64,000 nt of DNA from Wuchereria bancrofti. Taxonomy: Eukaryota > Nematoda > Chromadorea > Rhabditida > Onchocercidae. The stretch lies in contig SSBO01000012.1 in assembly GCA_005281725.1 (NCBI GenBank), positions 14,855,501-14,919,500 of the forward strand, given 5' to 3'. Shown here piece by piece: positions 28,257 to 62,044 of the stretch. The notes beneath the pieces were generated by a model. It worked only from the letters and a program-made list of their open reading frames with translations, was not told the DNA's origin and did no database searches. Position numbers and translations under genes: made by a program. Position 1 is the stretch's first letter, and each line of letters begins with the position of its first letter.

Positions 28257-31200
28257 TGAAGTTAATCGTTTTGAAACGTTAAAAGAACAGAGAAATTTTG
28301 ACAAAACTTGAAATTTTTTTATGAAACAAGTTACCAAGGAATATATATAGTTCGTTTTAGCCAATTAAAAATTCCCTATTTTTTGAAAAAATTAAAAATT
28401 CGAAAAATTTCAATTAGAAAATTTTGATTTGTTTCATTGATAGATGAGTAAGAATTCTTTTGGATAAACATTTGAATTTTGAAACTATTGGTTTTAAGAT
28501 TGAAATGGATTTAAATTTTATCAATTTAAAATTGTCCAGCGTTGCCAGATAAAATAACTTCAACATTCTGTACTACTATAATTTTGATTTGCAGCAAGAA
28601 ATTTAAAATCTTTTTTACTTATTCCGTTATCCATTCATCAATGCTATTTCTCTTTATGATTCTGAACATAAATGTTGTTGTAAGGTTAATGTACCTATGA
28701 GCTTATGATCTCTCATTTTATTATTTTTTGAATCATTTTCGTTACTAACATCATTCTTTATGTGAAGGTTATGCAATCACTTGTTAAATTCTTGTAAAAA
28801 TTAAACGAAGTGTTTTTCTAATTTTTGTATCGTTTGTAATAAATGATGTAATATGAATGTTAATAATCTAAATTATCAAAAAAGGTATCGAAATATTTTA
28901 AATAATGAAAATGAAACAAAACATCATTAAATATTATTTTTATTGCATGCTGCGTCTTTATTATTAGCATCTCTTCGTCATTAATCATTTGAATAATCAT
29001 TATTGATAATATATATTCAATTCTTATGCTGAAACCACTATTATGTTATAACATATGTAAGTGTCAATCGCAGCAGTTCATCGAGAATTTCGATAATTAA
29101 TCATGAAAGAAGTTAATTGAAATACACAAAAGAGCAATCTCATGGAAAGGCTTAATATGTTGCATGTTCAAGCTTGTTGATTGAACCACTCTGTTGACAT
29201 TTCTTCTTTCATTTCAAACGATAATTTTAATAGTACCAGCTATTGATGATGAGGATTATGATATTAATCCCATGTGATGGTAATGTGACAAAATGATTGT
29301 AATCGTGATATACAATGATTTTACAGCAGGAAATTTAATCAAAATCATATGTATTTAAGGGCTGCATTCAATATGTAAATACGAGAATCATATAGTTAAA
29401 CATCAAAATATTTCGAAGCAATTCGTTATCAGCAATGAGAATGATTAAATCTTTGATTACATTAAAGCAATAATGGTGATAGAACGATAACAATAATTGA
29501 AATGATAANAGACAGATGAAGAAAATAAGGGTAATTGTAGTATTATAGAATTATGGCATCTTTCTTGAATTTAGATTCTGGGACTCAAATAATAATATTC
29601 AAAATATTAGTCCAGTTTCCATTATAAACATTGCAAACGATACGTTTAAGAGTAGTGGTAGAGAAAGGAGATGATGATAATAATGATAATGATTGTGATT
29701 ACGATATTAACTTTACCAGCTAATACTAAATCACTGCTGGTTACATTTTCAGAAATTGGTTTATCTCAATGCTTTCTTCTGCACCGATACGCCTTCAAGT
29801 GGCATTTCATTAGTGTTAGCAATGGAAAATAATAATGAAGCACCCATTTGTGGACTAGTGGGTCAATATTAATGCCCTTTGGTCGGCACAGCAATACAAA
29901 TTGATTACAGAGGCAGAAAAGAACTTTTCCAGGTATTCTTGAGAAAGAGAGACTGTTCAAAGGGTTAGTCAAGGTCATTTACGTTTCATTAAAATCACAA
30001 ATTTTATTTCCAGATGTCAAGAAAAGATTAGTTTTTCTTGATCATTTGGTTAGAGTATTTAATATGCAAAAAGCGAACTGACGATTGGAGTTTAGGTATC
30101 TTAAAAAAAGAAAAATTAATATATACAAATCTTTCTAATCCTTTAAGCCTTTTCATGATGCGCAATATTAGCATTTAGAAACCAAACATCCAGTTTGAGC
30201 TACTGAAATGGATAAGATTATGAAATACAATATTATCGCTTCATCAGGATTTCTTAAATTCGATCATTACTTTCTCTCTCTAATAATTTTTACATTCTCA
30301 TCAAAAAACTCCTTTCTCCACCAGACACAATTGCTTAATTGGCCATCCTCTCATTCATTTCCAACAAAAGCAATCGCAATATACCGACACAACTATTTCA
30401 TACATACCTATAATGCATTTATTTCCTTTTATTGATTATTTTGATGAGGATGGAAAAAAAACCTTTTTTGTTTTTCTACTGTAGAAAAGGAGGACAAAAA
30501 CCATTATAAATATATGAGAAGTTGGTGGGGTGGTGGTAATGGCCCATGGTTAGTGTTGGTTATGTTGATTAGATCTTCATTGATAATGGATTTTGAAGGA
30601 AAAATGAATGGCTGCTGCTAAGTGGTAAGATATAGCAAAAACCACCTCCATTCGTCCATTAGCTTAGGCTCATTTCATAAGGCCGTTATATTATATGTCT
30701 ATCGCTATCTAATATATAAATACATAAATAAATAAATATAAATATATGAGAACTAATATACATGTATACTTATACAATGCATGTAGGCTTTTTCAATTAT
30801 CGACACTGCAAAAGCAATAAAATACTAATGCGATTTGTGCGCTCTTTCCATCCATCTATCTTTGCTAATATCATTGAAACTGCCGAAATGACACAGACGA
30901 CCATTTGATGATGATAATGATGATGATGATAATGACGATGGTGATTATGATATAGAATATTGTTAATAACAACTGTAAATGTAAATAACGACATCTTATC
31001 TAGTGATAACTGTGCAGTACCATGATAGTCAAATCAATCATTAATTGTAAAACCAAGTAATGAATTGAATGATTACTCTGCATATTATGAGTAATCATGG
31101 TTCCGTACTCAAATATGATTTGATACCAACAAATATATGAAACAAACCACGAAGATTACTGGCAATGTGAAAAGGAAATTATCACTAATATTAAATTCTT

Positions 31201-31394
31201 TGTTTCGTCAATCTTAAAGAGTTTGCATTATGAAAAGATTTTTGAAAATGGCATTACTTTATACTGACGACAATTTAATATTATTTAAGTCCTTAGCAAA
31301 GAATCACTGGAAATTCCGGAGGAATTTTTTTTCTTTGTTTTAAAATTTTCAAAAAGTTTCATCAAGCATCTTCCTCTGCACTTTTCTCAATTTG

Positions 31395-33003
31395 TGTGCA
31401 AATTTATCCTTTGGTGATCGCTTGCAATTTGGGATAGCTCAGAGGAATAGGAAGCAGGGACAGAGGGATAAATTAAAGACGAGTGAGCATCATTTCATTC
31501 CCTTCATCTATCTTTCGAGCATTCAAATAATGTAATTACCGGATGGACAACTTGGCATCGTATTATTGTTGCCGATTGCTTACAAATACAAATGCACCGC
31601 TCGGCATAAAAATTATAGGTTTACCACAATTATTATCCGTTCAATTTGCTGAAACTTAATGAATTTCTTATTTAATTACTGCAAATTTTGTTGCAATTTT
31701 TCAATAGGGAACACAAATGTTTTATGATAATGAAACCAACAATACATTATACTTTATAATACTTTATAATAGTTGTATAAAAACGGAAATGAAATTTAAA
31801 AAACAATTTAAAACCATTACAAGCACTTTATCTCACGATATTTTGCAGATGCACCTGTAAATATATTTTTCTTAATGCATGTCGCTTAAAATGAATTCAT
31901 AGCATTATAAATTTTAGTAAGCATGAATATAAGTGAGGTATATTATACCATTCAATATTAATAAATTTAGCTTTGTTAATGATTTGACTCCGAGAAATTT
32001 CCATGTGAACTTGAAATTATGATTCTTTGAGTTGAAGTCGTATAAACTGATTTTGTGTAAAGGGAAGACATAAGTTATAAATTAAGCGCAGTGCTTTAAA
32101 ATGTGTTATGCGAGCTGATGAAGTAATTGATATTGAGCGCTGATCTATTCAACTGTATATTAGAAATTCCATTTAATACCTCTCAAATTTTTTACTTAAG
32201 AAACTTGCAGACAAAAGTGCAATTTGAAAATCCAAATTGAAAAAACTCAGCATAATAAGCAGTTAGTAATTCTGAAGAATTCGTCTTAACTTATTCATTA
32301 GTGGAGTTGAAGGTGCTAAGTACAACTTTTGATTATAAAATGAAGTAACTGCATTACGGTAGAGAAAGAAAAAAGATTTACTGTAAGAGCTAGCTCAATA
32401 AAGTTGCGTTTTGCTGCTAATAAGTCGGACTTACCTTAAGGTCAAGTCTGGAAAATTTTTGATACCATTGAAAAGAGGAGTTTTTTTATTCTGTCTTGCA
32501 GCAGTCAGTGCAAGCGCTTAGCCAAAAGCAAGGAATGGTCATTCATTACTGACCTTTATGCCCTATGACAGCCAATAATATAGCAGCGGCCAGATGCCGT
32601 GCGTGCATAAGCAGCATGCTTTCACTTCTGCTATGTCGACGTTACCACCTACCTTCGCTCTCGAGCAATACCGCCTGCTCTCTGCTTCTGCATCGTGGCT
32701 CCTTACTTCTTCATGCTTGTTGCTCTTCAGCCAAGCTATCCAGTTTTCTGCCATACTGTAGCATCGTTCGTCTCTATCGGTTCGCTGTGGGAATTTCATT
32801 TGTCTTATTGGACTGATGCTGCTCGTACGACGGCCTTCAACCTTTTATATTTTAAAATTTATCACTCATCGTATCCATTCCATCCGGCTTACGTGAATAT
32901 CGTTAACTTCATCTTTGAATTCTTCCTAACTTTTCCTCCCAATTTCAATCTTTTCAAAAATTTGTTTTGAAACTTTTGACATCTAAAACTTTTGCAAGTA
33001 ATT
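31395..33003. promoter_or_regulatory. Upstream region of the nuclear receptor gene
   Basis: No confirmed gene. 32480-32900 is clearly richer in G and C than its surroundings and contains open frames on both strands (plus 32695-32970, minus 32563-32799) with no recognisable family. It lies just upstream of the receptor start, after a CTTGCAG acceptor near 32501, so a 5' UTR exon or promoter-proximal region is the simplest reading. Confidence 0.45.
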
Positions 33004-36000
33004 ATGAATTCTTACAAATCACTAATACGACAATCTTCTAATGAGCAGCTTCAAGAACAACCACTCAATTTCTCAACTAATGATATTACAATACCAGCAG
33101 CAACAACTCTTTGGCAAGGTATAAAATATGATAGAGATCCTTGTTTTATTCATCTTAGCGATTATTCAGATGTAAGTAAGACCAAATTCAAGAAAAAGTT
33201 ATGGCTAATCAGTTTTCTTTTCAAATTAGAAGACATTTTATAGTAAAAATTTTTCAGATTTCGGTCAAGTTAAGAAACACACCTTCGATAGTCAGTGTAA
33301 CGTTTTAACTTCCGGCACAAACACAACTTCAGTCTCGGTTCCACCTCCAAGATCCCTGCTCGCTTATCAACAACCCTCAATATTTATGGCACCAGGATTT
33401 TTTCCGTCATCTTATATGTCTTCATTTGCTGCAGTGGCTGCGATGTCAGCCGCAATGAACGCCGCAGTACATCGTCTTCCGCATCAGTTGTAAGTTATAA
33501 GCTTTGTAAGAGCATTTTAAATATGAGATTTAAAAAAATTCCTCATAAAAGATTTTCTAATGAAGAGAGTCAAAAAATTTCACCAAATTTATTTAAATAA
33601 ATTTAACTGAATTATTTTATGAATTTCAAACATATTTTGTAGAAATCAAAAAAAAAATTATTTTTTCAAAAGCTTGGTACAAAATTAGCAAAAAACTGAT
33701 CTCTAAAATTTCCTTCAAATCACAATTTCTTTTCAAAGTTCGATTTTACATATGAAAATTTCTCTTGAAGATCACCAATGAATAATAGTGCGATGGAATC
33801 GGATCCAGCAACGATTTCAGTGAATTCGTTCTGCTCGATGAATACAGTACAGAGTCCAGCACCTACATCGCCAGCACTTTCCTGTGCGGTTTGCGGTGAT
33901 GTTTCTAGTGGAAAACATTACGGTATTTCTTTTATTTTTTCACTTTTTTGATTTTTCAATTGATTTTAGCTACAGATCTTTTTGAATCTTTAGGGTATTA
34001 AGAAGTTCAAATGTGACAAAGTACTCATTTTGTTTTCTTTTTTTTCGCTTCTTTCTAAATGTATGTACAAAAATGACTTAATTAAACCCTTAATACTGCA
34101 TAACGTTATTTACAGGAATTCTGGCATGTAATGGTTGCAGTGGTTTCTTCAAACGGAGTGTACGACGTCGACTAATTTACCGATGTCAGGCTGGTACCGG
34201 CTCCTGTATCGTTGATAAAGCACACCGTAATCAATGTCAGGCTTGTAGGCTTAAAAAATGCCTCAGTAAAGGAATGAATAAAGATGGTATTTTCTTTTTC
34301 TCCTAAATTAGCATTAAAAAGTGTTTTTACCGTAACTAAAAATATTTTTAGCTGTACAGAATGAGCGACAACCGCGTAATACAGCTACAGTTCGTACTCA
34401 GAATGAATCGGATTTCTCGACATCATCAAGTTTTTACAAGTAAGTAACTTTGCAACCTTCACATTAAACAAAATATTTATTCATAGAATACAACAATCAT
34501 CTTACTTTTTCTGATAGATTTCTTCTACCAACTTTTACATTCAATGAATTCAAATCTGTTAAATGTTCACTTTTCGAGAAATTGCAAAGATGGATATTTG
34601 CTCGATTATTAAATCAAAATCATGGAGAATTTGAAAATTGGAAAGATTTGCTGTACTTACTTTTAACTTACTGACTTAGTACAGCTACACTTGCAGTGTT
34701 TAACTCAGTCTGGCTTTTTTAATACAATGTATTCGCTTAATTAGTAAGTATGGTAGTACGGCAAAAACGGCGCTTTGTATGAATGGCGAAATACCAGACT
34801 CCACTTCCGGTGTATTGATGACAAAAGGTTCTTCTCCGACTAGTGATTGCGGTAAACAGGATTTCTTAGAGGTTAGCTTTTCGAACTAATTCTTGCATTC
34901 CGATGCGGTTTTTTCTTCAAACCGAATTGATGAGACATCTCAAATATTGGTTTTAAATTATTCAGATATTTGGTAACGAAAAAATTGATGAAATTAGATG
35001 TGGTGTTGAAAATGAAAATGTCCAAGAAGCTTCTACAAGACTTTTATTTTTGGCCATTAAATGGGCTAAAAATCTTCCATCATTTGCCTCACTGTCACTT
35101 CGTGACCAGGTAAAATGGGATTAATGCTATTCAATAATGTCATAATTTTTATAATTTTTTGAAAAGAATGATAAGTTACTTTCTCTTTTCAAAATATTTC
35201 ACTAATTTTCATCTGCTATAGCTAAAATTGCTGAAAGAAAATTGGTGCGATCTTTTCCTCCTCAGTGTGTTCCAATGGTCACTTCTAATGGAAAAATGTC
35301 CCATGCTGAATGCTTTGCAAAGTGATCCGTCCAGTTTTTGTTATTTGAACGATTTATTCTTTCGGATTCGTAGTTATGGCATTGATCATGGTGAATTTGC
35401 TTGTTTAAAGGCTTTAGTGTTGTTTAGGCCAGGTAAACTTTTTTCAAATATTTGTTGCATTATTAGATTTGCTTTTCTTCAAATTTCATTTCAGTTCTAA
35501 ATTCTGATCAAATTTCAAGTCAAGCGAAGTTGAAATGGTAATGTCAAAATACTATGACAAATGGAAAGTTAAAAATTAAATTGGCGTACTAAAAAGAAGT
35601 CAGTGCAATTTAAATTCCAATGCTGCTGAAGTTTTTTGAATTCATTTAGTTTCTTCTCAAGTGTTTTTCCTGCCGGCACAAAGTTCAATTGCTGTAAATT
35701 ATGCATAAGATTTTAAAATGGTAAGAAACAAGAAGTCAAAAAAATCAGGAATTTCTAAAAAAATCAATTTTTGAACTGTTTGAAAATAAATTAAGCAGGA
35801 AAATTTTCAAATTTTTTGGTGGAATTTCATCCACTTCATTACAAGGCAAATATTTCTTACATTCTTAATTTACAATAAGAAAAAAGTTTGTTTTGAGTGA
35901 ATAAGTATTTTGTATATATTCAGAACATTTGATTTTTTTATGTTATTATTCACATCGGATATGTACGTCATCTACAGTGTCTCTTTCAATGTTTATCAAC

Positions 36001-37481
36001 TTTGTTTTTAAGGCAGTCAAAATGTTCACTTTCGGCTTGTCCGATTATTTTTAATACAAGTTTTCTTCTGTATACAATGCTTTTGCAACTGCTTTCAAAT
36101 CATGCAACATATAGCTTAAAATTCCTTTTATTATATTGCCATTTTACATAGAAGGAACACTTCAACTTAACTGTCTGACAAACAAATCTCCTATATTCTT
36201 ATTTCCAATAACAATAAGCATTTCTCATTCATCTACTGTATAATAATCATAAGTAAACAACAAAATTAAAATGTAATTAATTTAACACTCAAAATTTGAT
36301 TTTGGATGATTTGGCTGTAAGATGCGATGATGTCAGTTTCGCCGGATGATTTAATATCCATTTGAGGATTGAGTGAATAAAGAAGGAGGTGGGAGAAGAG
36401 GAAGATAAGGAACATAAGGGAGCCATTATAAGTGGCAAAATAATTGAGACGACGGCGGGAATGATGGCGGCCTAGGCTACAGTAAAAGAAAGGATGAAGT
36501 AAAAAGCTAATTAAATCTATTCTCTTCCATGCTGTCATCCCACCCCTATTTTGCTGCATAACATCCTTTCTCTTTTCTTCAAAGATTTGATTAAAATTGT
36601 CATCGTGTTCAGCCAACTCTTTTTTTCTTAAAATGTGATGAGTTATTTTAATAAATGTTGAGTTTTTGAATTTTTTGGTTTTGCAATTAATTTATTTATT
36701 TGCTTTAAGTTTTCTCAATAAATTCGTTGACATACAACTTATTTTAAAACCTTGCTAATATTCATTTTGTGAAATTTTGTTAAAATTACAGTAATCAAGA
36801 AATATAAAACGATCTTTAATGCTATCATTCTCAATTAAATTCATAAATTATTATCTCAAAATCCCATTTTATATATTTGCGCAAACAATTTGACCTAAAT
36901 GCTGATAAAAGCTTAAGTTTTAAATTAGAAAATTTCTGTATTAGTTGGGTTTTTTTTGTTTTATAAATATTTTCTTAATATCTTGATATAATCTATAAAT
37001 ACTTTAGAAACAAGAGGATTAAAGAATCTAGTTCAAATTGAAGATTTACAAGATCAAGCACAGCAAACACTGTTCAAACATACAATGAATTCATCACCTG
37101 CAAGGTCTTTCTTTTCTTATCAAAGTTTAGTTCACAAAGTTTGCATGAAAAATTTCTCACTTAAAGTAGAGTTTTTTCTTTAAAAAGAGAACAAACACAT
37201 CGTGCAATTATGTATATATGAGTCAAGTTAGCTATATTATTTACTAAGATTACTTCATGCGTGTTAATTTTAATACTACTATGTTTGAAGACATAGTTAT
37301 CTCAAAAAAAACCCATTTTACTTATCTCAATAAAAATTGCTATTCCAGATTTGGCCGATTGCTTCTTCTGTTACCACTCTTGCGAACTATAAGCGCTGAG
37401 AAAATTGAGCAAATGTTTTTCATGGCTACATTTGGAAACACATCAATCGATCAAATCATTTGTAAAATGTACAACAGATGA
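33004..37481 (+). CDS. fax-1: FAX-1/NR2E3-type nuclear receptor
   Basis: Eleven exons in phase give 508 residues: 33004-33175, 33258-33489, 33771-33922, 34116-34286, 34352-34439, 34745-34871, 34966-35109, 35222-35432, 37008-37104 and 37349-37481, with 34518-34652 as a possible extra exon (ten without it). The DNA-binding domain spans about 173-240: finger 1 cysteines C173, C176, C190, C193 and finger 2 C209, C216, C226, C229. The P-box [10 protein letters not shown] is the form with Asn-Gly-Cys-Ser typical of PNR (NR2E3) and FAX-1. The ligand-binding domain (about 320-508) shows [23 protein letters not shown] and a C-terminal AF-2 segment [13 protein letters not shown]. Family role: nuclear transcription factor; FAX-1 specifies interneuron identity in C. 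elegans and NR2E3 photoreceptor fate in vertebrates. ATG 33004 is the first in-frame Met. Exon 1 has two donors four bases apart; only the second (ending 33175) keeps frame. A large intron (35433-37007) splits the LBD. Confidence 0.93.
34518..34652 (+). other. fax-1: Candidate in-frame cassette exon of fax-1
   Basis: A 135-base open segment follows CTGATAG and ends before GTACTT. It starts and ends in phase 2, the same phase as the junction it would sit in (34439/34745), so the protein stays in frame with or without it. It would add 45 residues ([11 protein letters not shown]... W-K-D-L) to the hinge between DBD and LBD. The donor is weak, so this may be chance. Confidence 0.35.
35433..37007 (+). 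other. Long intron in the LBD of fax-1
   Basis: About 1.6 kb, far longer than the other introns of this gene. It holds a purine-rich, GC-richer block (about 36360-36480) inside a 116-codon minus-strand ORF (36266-36616). The same intron is found in the second copy at 62435-64000, where the ORF is shortened by an earlier stop. Confidence 0.7.
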
Positions 37482-39553
37482 ATGGAAATGTTTTTCAAAT
37501 GAGTGTGCGTTTTTTAGATTATTTTGACTAATAAGGTTTCCTCTTTTTTTAATTGAAAACGGTAGTTTGAAGAATTAATAGCATTTCTTCGATTTCTGCA
37601 AGATTACATTCATGATCAGCAACATTTACTATACCAATGTATAAGTAATCAGCAAATGTTAAAATCATAAAAGCTTTGGACTGAAAATTAATGAAGAGAT
37701 CAATCGTCCAAAATTCAGTAAACATTAATACTGATTTCTACTTTTTTTTCTTTTTTTTGAGAGAGAGAATGATCAGTTTAAAATCACAACTTACAAATTA
37801 AAAATCGCTGAATTATACTGTCAATAGAGTAAAGATGATTGACTGGTAAAAACATTTTTAAAAGAAGTGGTATGTGGCATGAATTAGAACTCTATCAGTG
37901 ATGAATGTGCAACTTGAATTTAGGCATTTTTCCATTTGTTCCATAGTACCCATCGTATTGTTAAAATAAAAAAAAAAACCACAGAGAACAGAAGCGAAAT
38001 AAAAAGTAGATTTGTAATGACAAGTTATGTACTCCATGCATCACTAATTCAATCATACCCAATTTCTACATTGAGAATGTGTCACGCAAATATAGAAATT
38101 AATTGAAAAGTGTGCGCCCATCGCATGATACTATGTTGTTCGAAGTCATCATAATAGAAGAGCCATAGCTTTTAATAGAAAAAGGTTCTTTCTCCCTCCC
38201 AATAAATCTCTTTCACTGACTACCAAGTGAATGCCATGGAAAGGCATTTCCCTATCACCTTAAATGTCATTGAGGAATTAAGTTTCGGGAAAATGTTGTT
38301 GAAACATTTGCTATTTGAGTTTCAATATTCAAGCATCATTACAGAACCTTATAGGAATTTTGATTGTTAATTTAAAATATCAAAGATAACCAACTTCCTT
38401 AACTGCTTGCCTTGGAAATTTTTTGTAACGTTTCATAATCTTACATTACTGCATGTGACTAAAATCAAATAACTAAAGATCCCGAAAATAATAGAATTAC
38501 CCTTGTACCATTGGAAAAGCAAATGAGAAAAATTTATGGAAGTTTGATATGTCTTAACAAAATGGACTTGCGACGACACTTTTTCAAAAATAAGTTCCGA
38601 AACGTACGCCGACCAACACATTCAAAATTCTGAAGAGTTTAGTATCTTGAATGCTACAACATAAAACACAGAACTTTTCGGGTCAATTTCAGTAACAGAA
38701 AACAAAGAGACAAATGATAATTTGAAAATATTAGCAACGCTCAAAAAGTAACAATTTAATCAAAAGAAAGACAACAATGGAAAAAATAAGGGAAGTAAAC
38801 AGTACAAGAACAGATTTATCATAAGTTGAGCGAGCTTTAAGCTAAACTCGATAGATTAACAAAATAGATTTAATAAAAGAAAAAAGAATAGCACATCCTA
38901 AAACAAATACCAGAAGAGGTTAGAAATGAAGCAGTATCTATACATTTCCCAATTCACTGAAGAAAGACACCGAATAAAATGACTTACGAACTTCAAAAAT
39001 TGACTTTGAATTAAAGGACATTGGTCTGTAACTATTTAACACTTCTATCTTTTTGGTCTTTCATTCCCATTATTACAATCGAACTAACACAATACTTCTC
39101 GTATTTGTAAAATGAAAAAACCAAAAAAAGAATCGTGCTCCAACAAATGACTTTTGCATCATTGTATATAACATTGTAAGCATGGCACAGTTAATTAATT
39201 GGGATGCTACAACACTAAAAACTATTTTAAAGCACTGCAAATATGGAATAATTTGGGAACAAGCAAAATCAAGTTGACAACTAACTTGATGTTCTGAACC
39301 AGAATAGTAGATCATTATTTGTGGTGATAACGAAGACAATGGAACTTATAGCACGTGTTAAGTGTCCAAACATTAATAGGAAAGATAATTCGAACCATAG
39401 CTGTTTTTAGAAATAGTCATTAAAATGAAAAAAAAAACTAGAAGCAGCTACAGTTCACAATGAAATGAAACAGAATATCAAAACAAAACAAAAAAAAAAC
39501 TAATTTACAGTGAACAGTTAATTCATAAGATCATAAAGAGACCCAAAAAAGGT
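37482..39553. other. Convergent intergenic region, fax-1 and LYST 3' ends
   Basis: The two genes point toward each other here. No further gene was recognised; ORFs are short and show no family. It should hold both 3' UTRs, but no polyadenylation signal could be chosen with confidence. Confidence 0.55.
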
Positions 39554-62040
<22,487 letters not shown>

Positions 62041-62044
62041 CTTC

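Larger units (their letters stand above)
24211..31394. repeat. Segmental duplication, copy B
   Basis: Diverged copy of 1-6592 in the same orientation. It is lengthened by an internal N-joined repeat at 25153-27260 and another at 27948-28256, and shortened by the collagen deletion. Homology ends at about 31394, after which the upstream region of the nuclear receptor gene follows without an N. The N at 29509 replaces one base that is G in copy A and is just an ambiguous call. Confidence 0.9.

Noticed and set aside
29509..29509. N at 29509 as another contig join
   Set aside because: Sequence on both sides continues in step with copy A, where this base is G; it is an ambiguous call.
36266..36616. 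116-codon minus-strand ORF as a nested gene in the fax-1 intron
   Set aside because: Low-complexity, no family, and a stop shortens it in the second copy at 63364-63618.
39073..39339. 88-codon minus ORF downstream of LYST as an extra exon
   Set aside because: The WD40 chain already ends in frame at the TGA at 39554-39556 and this ORF has no WD-like motif.
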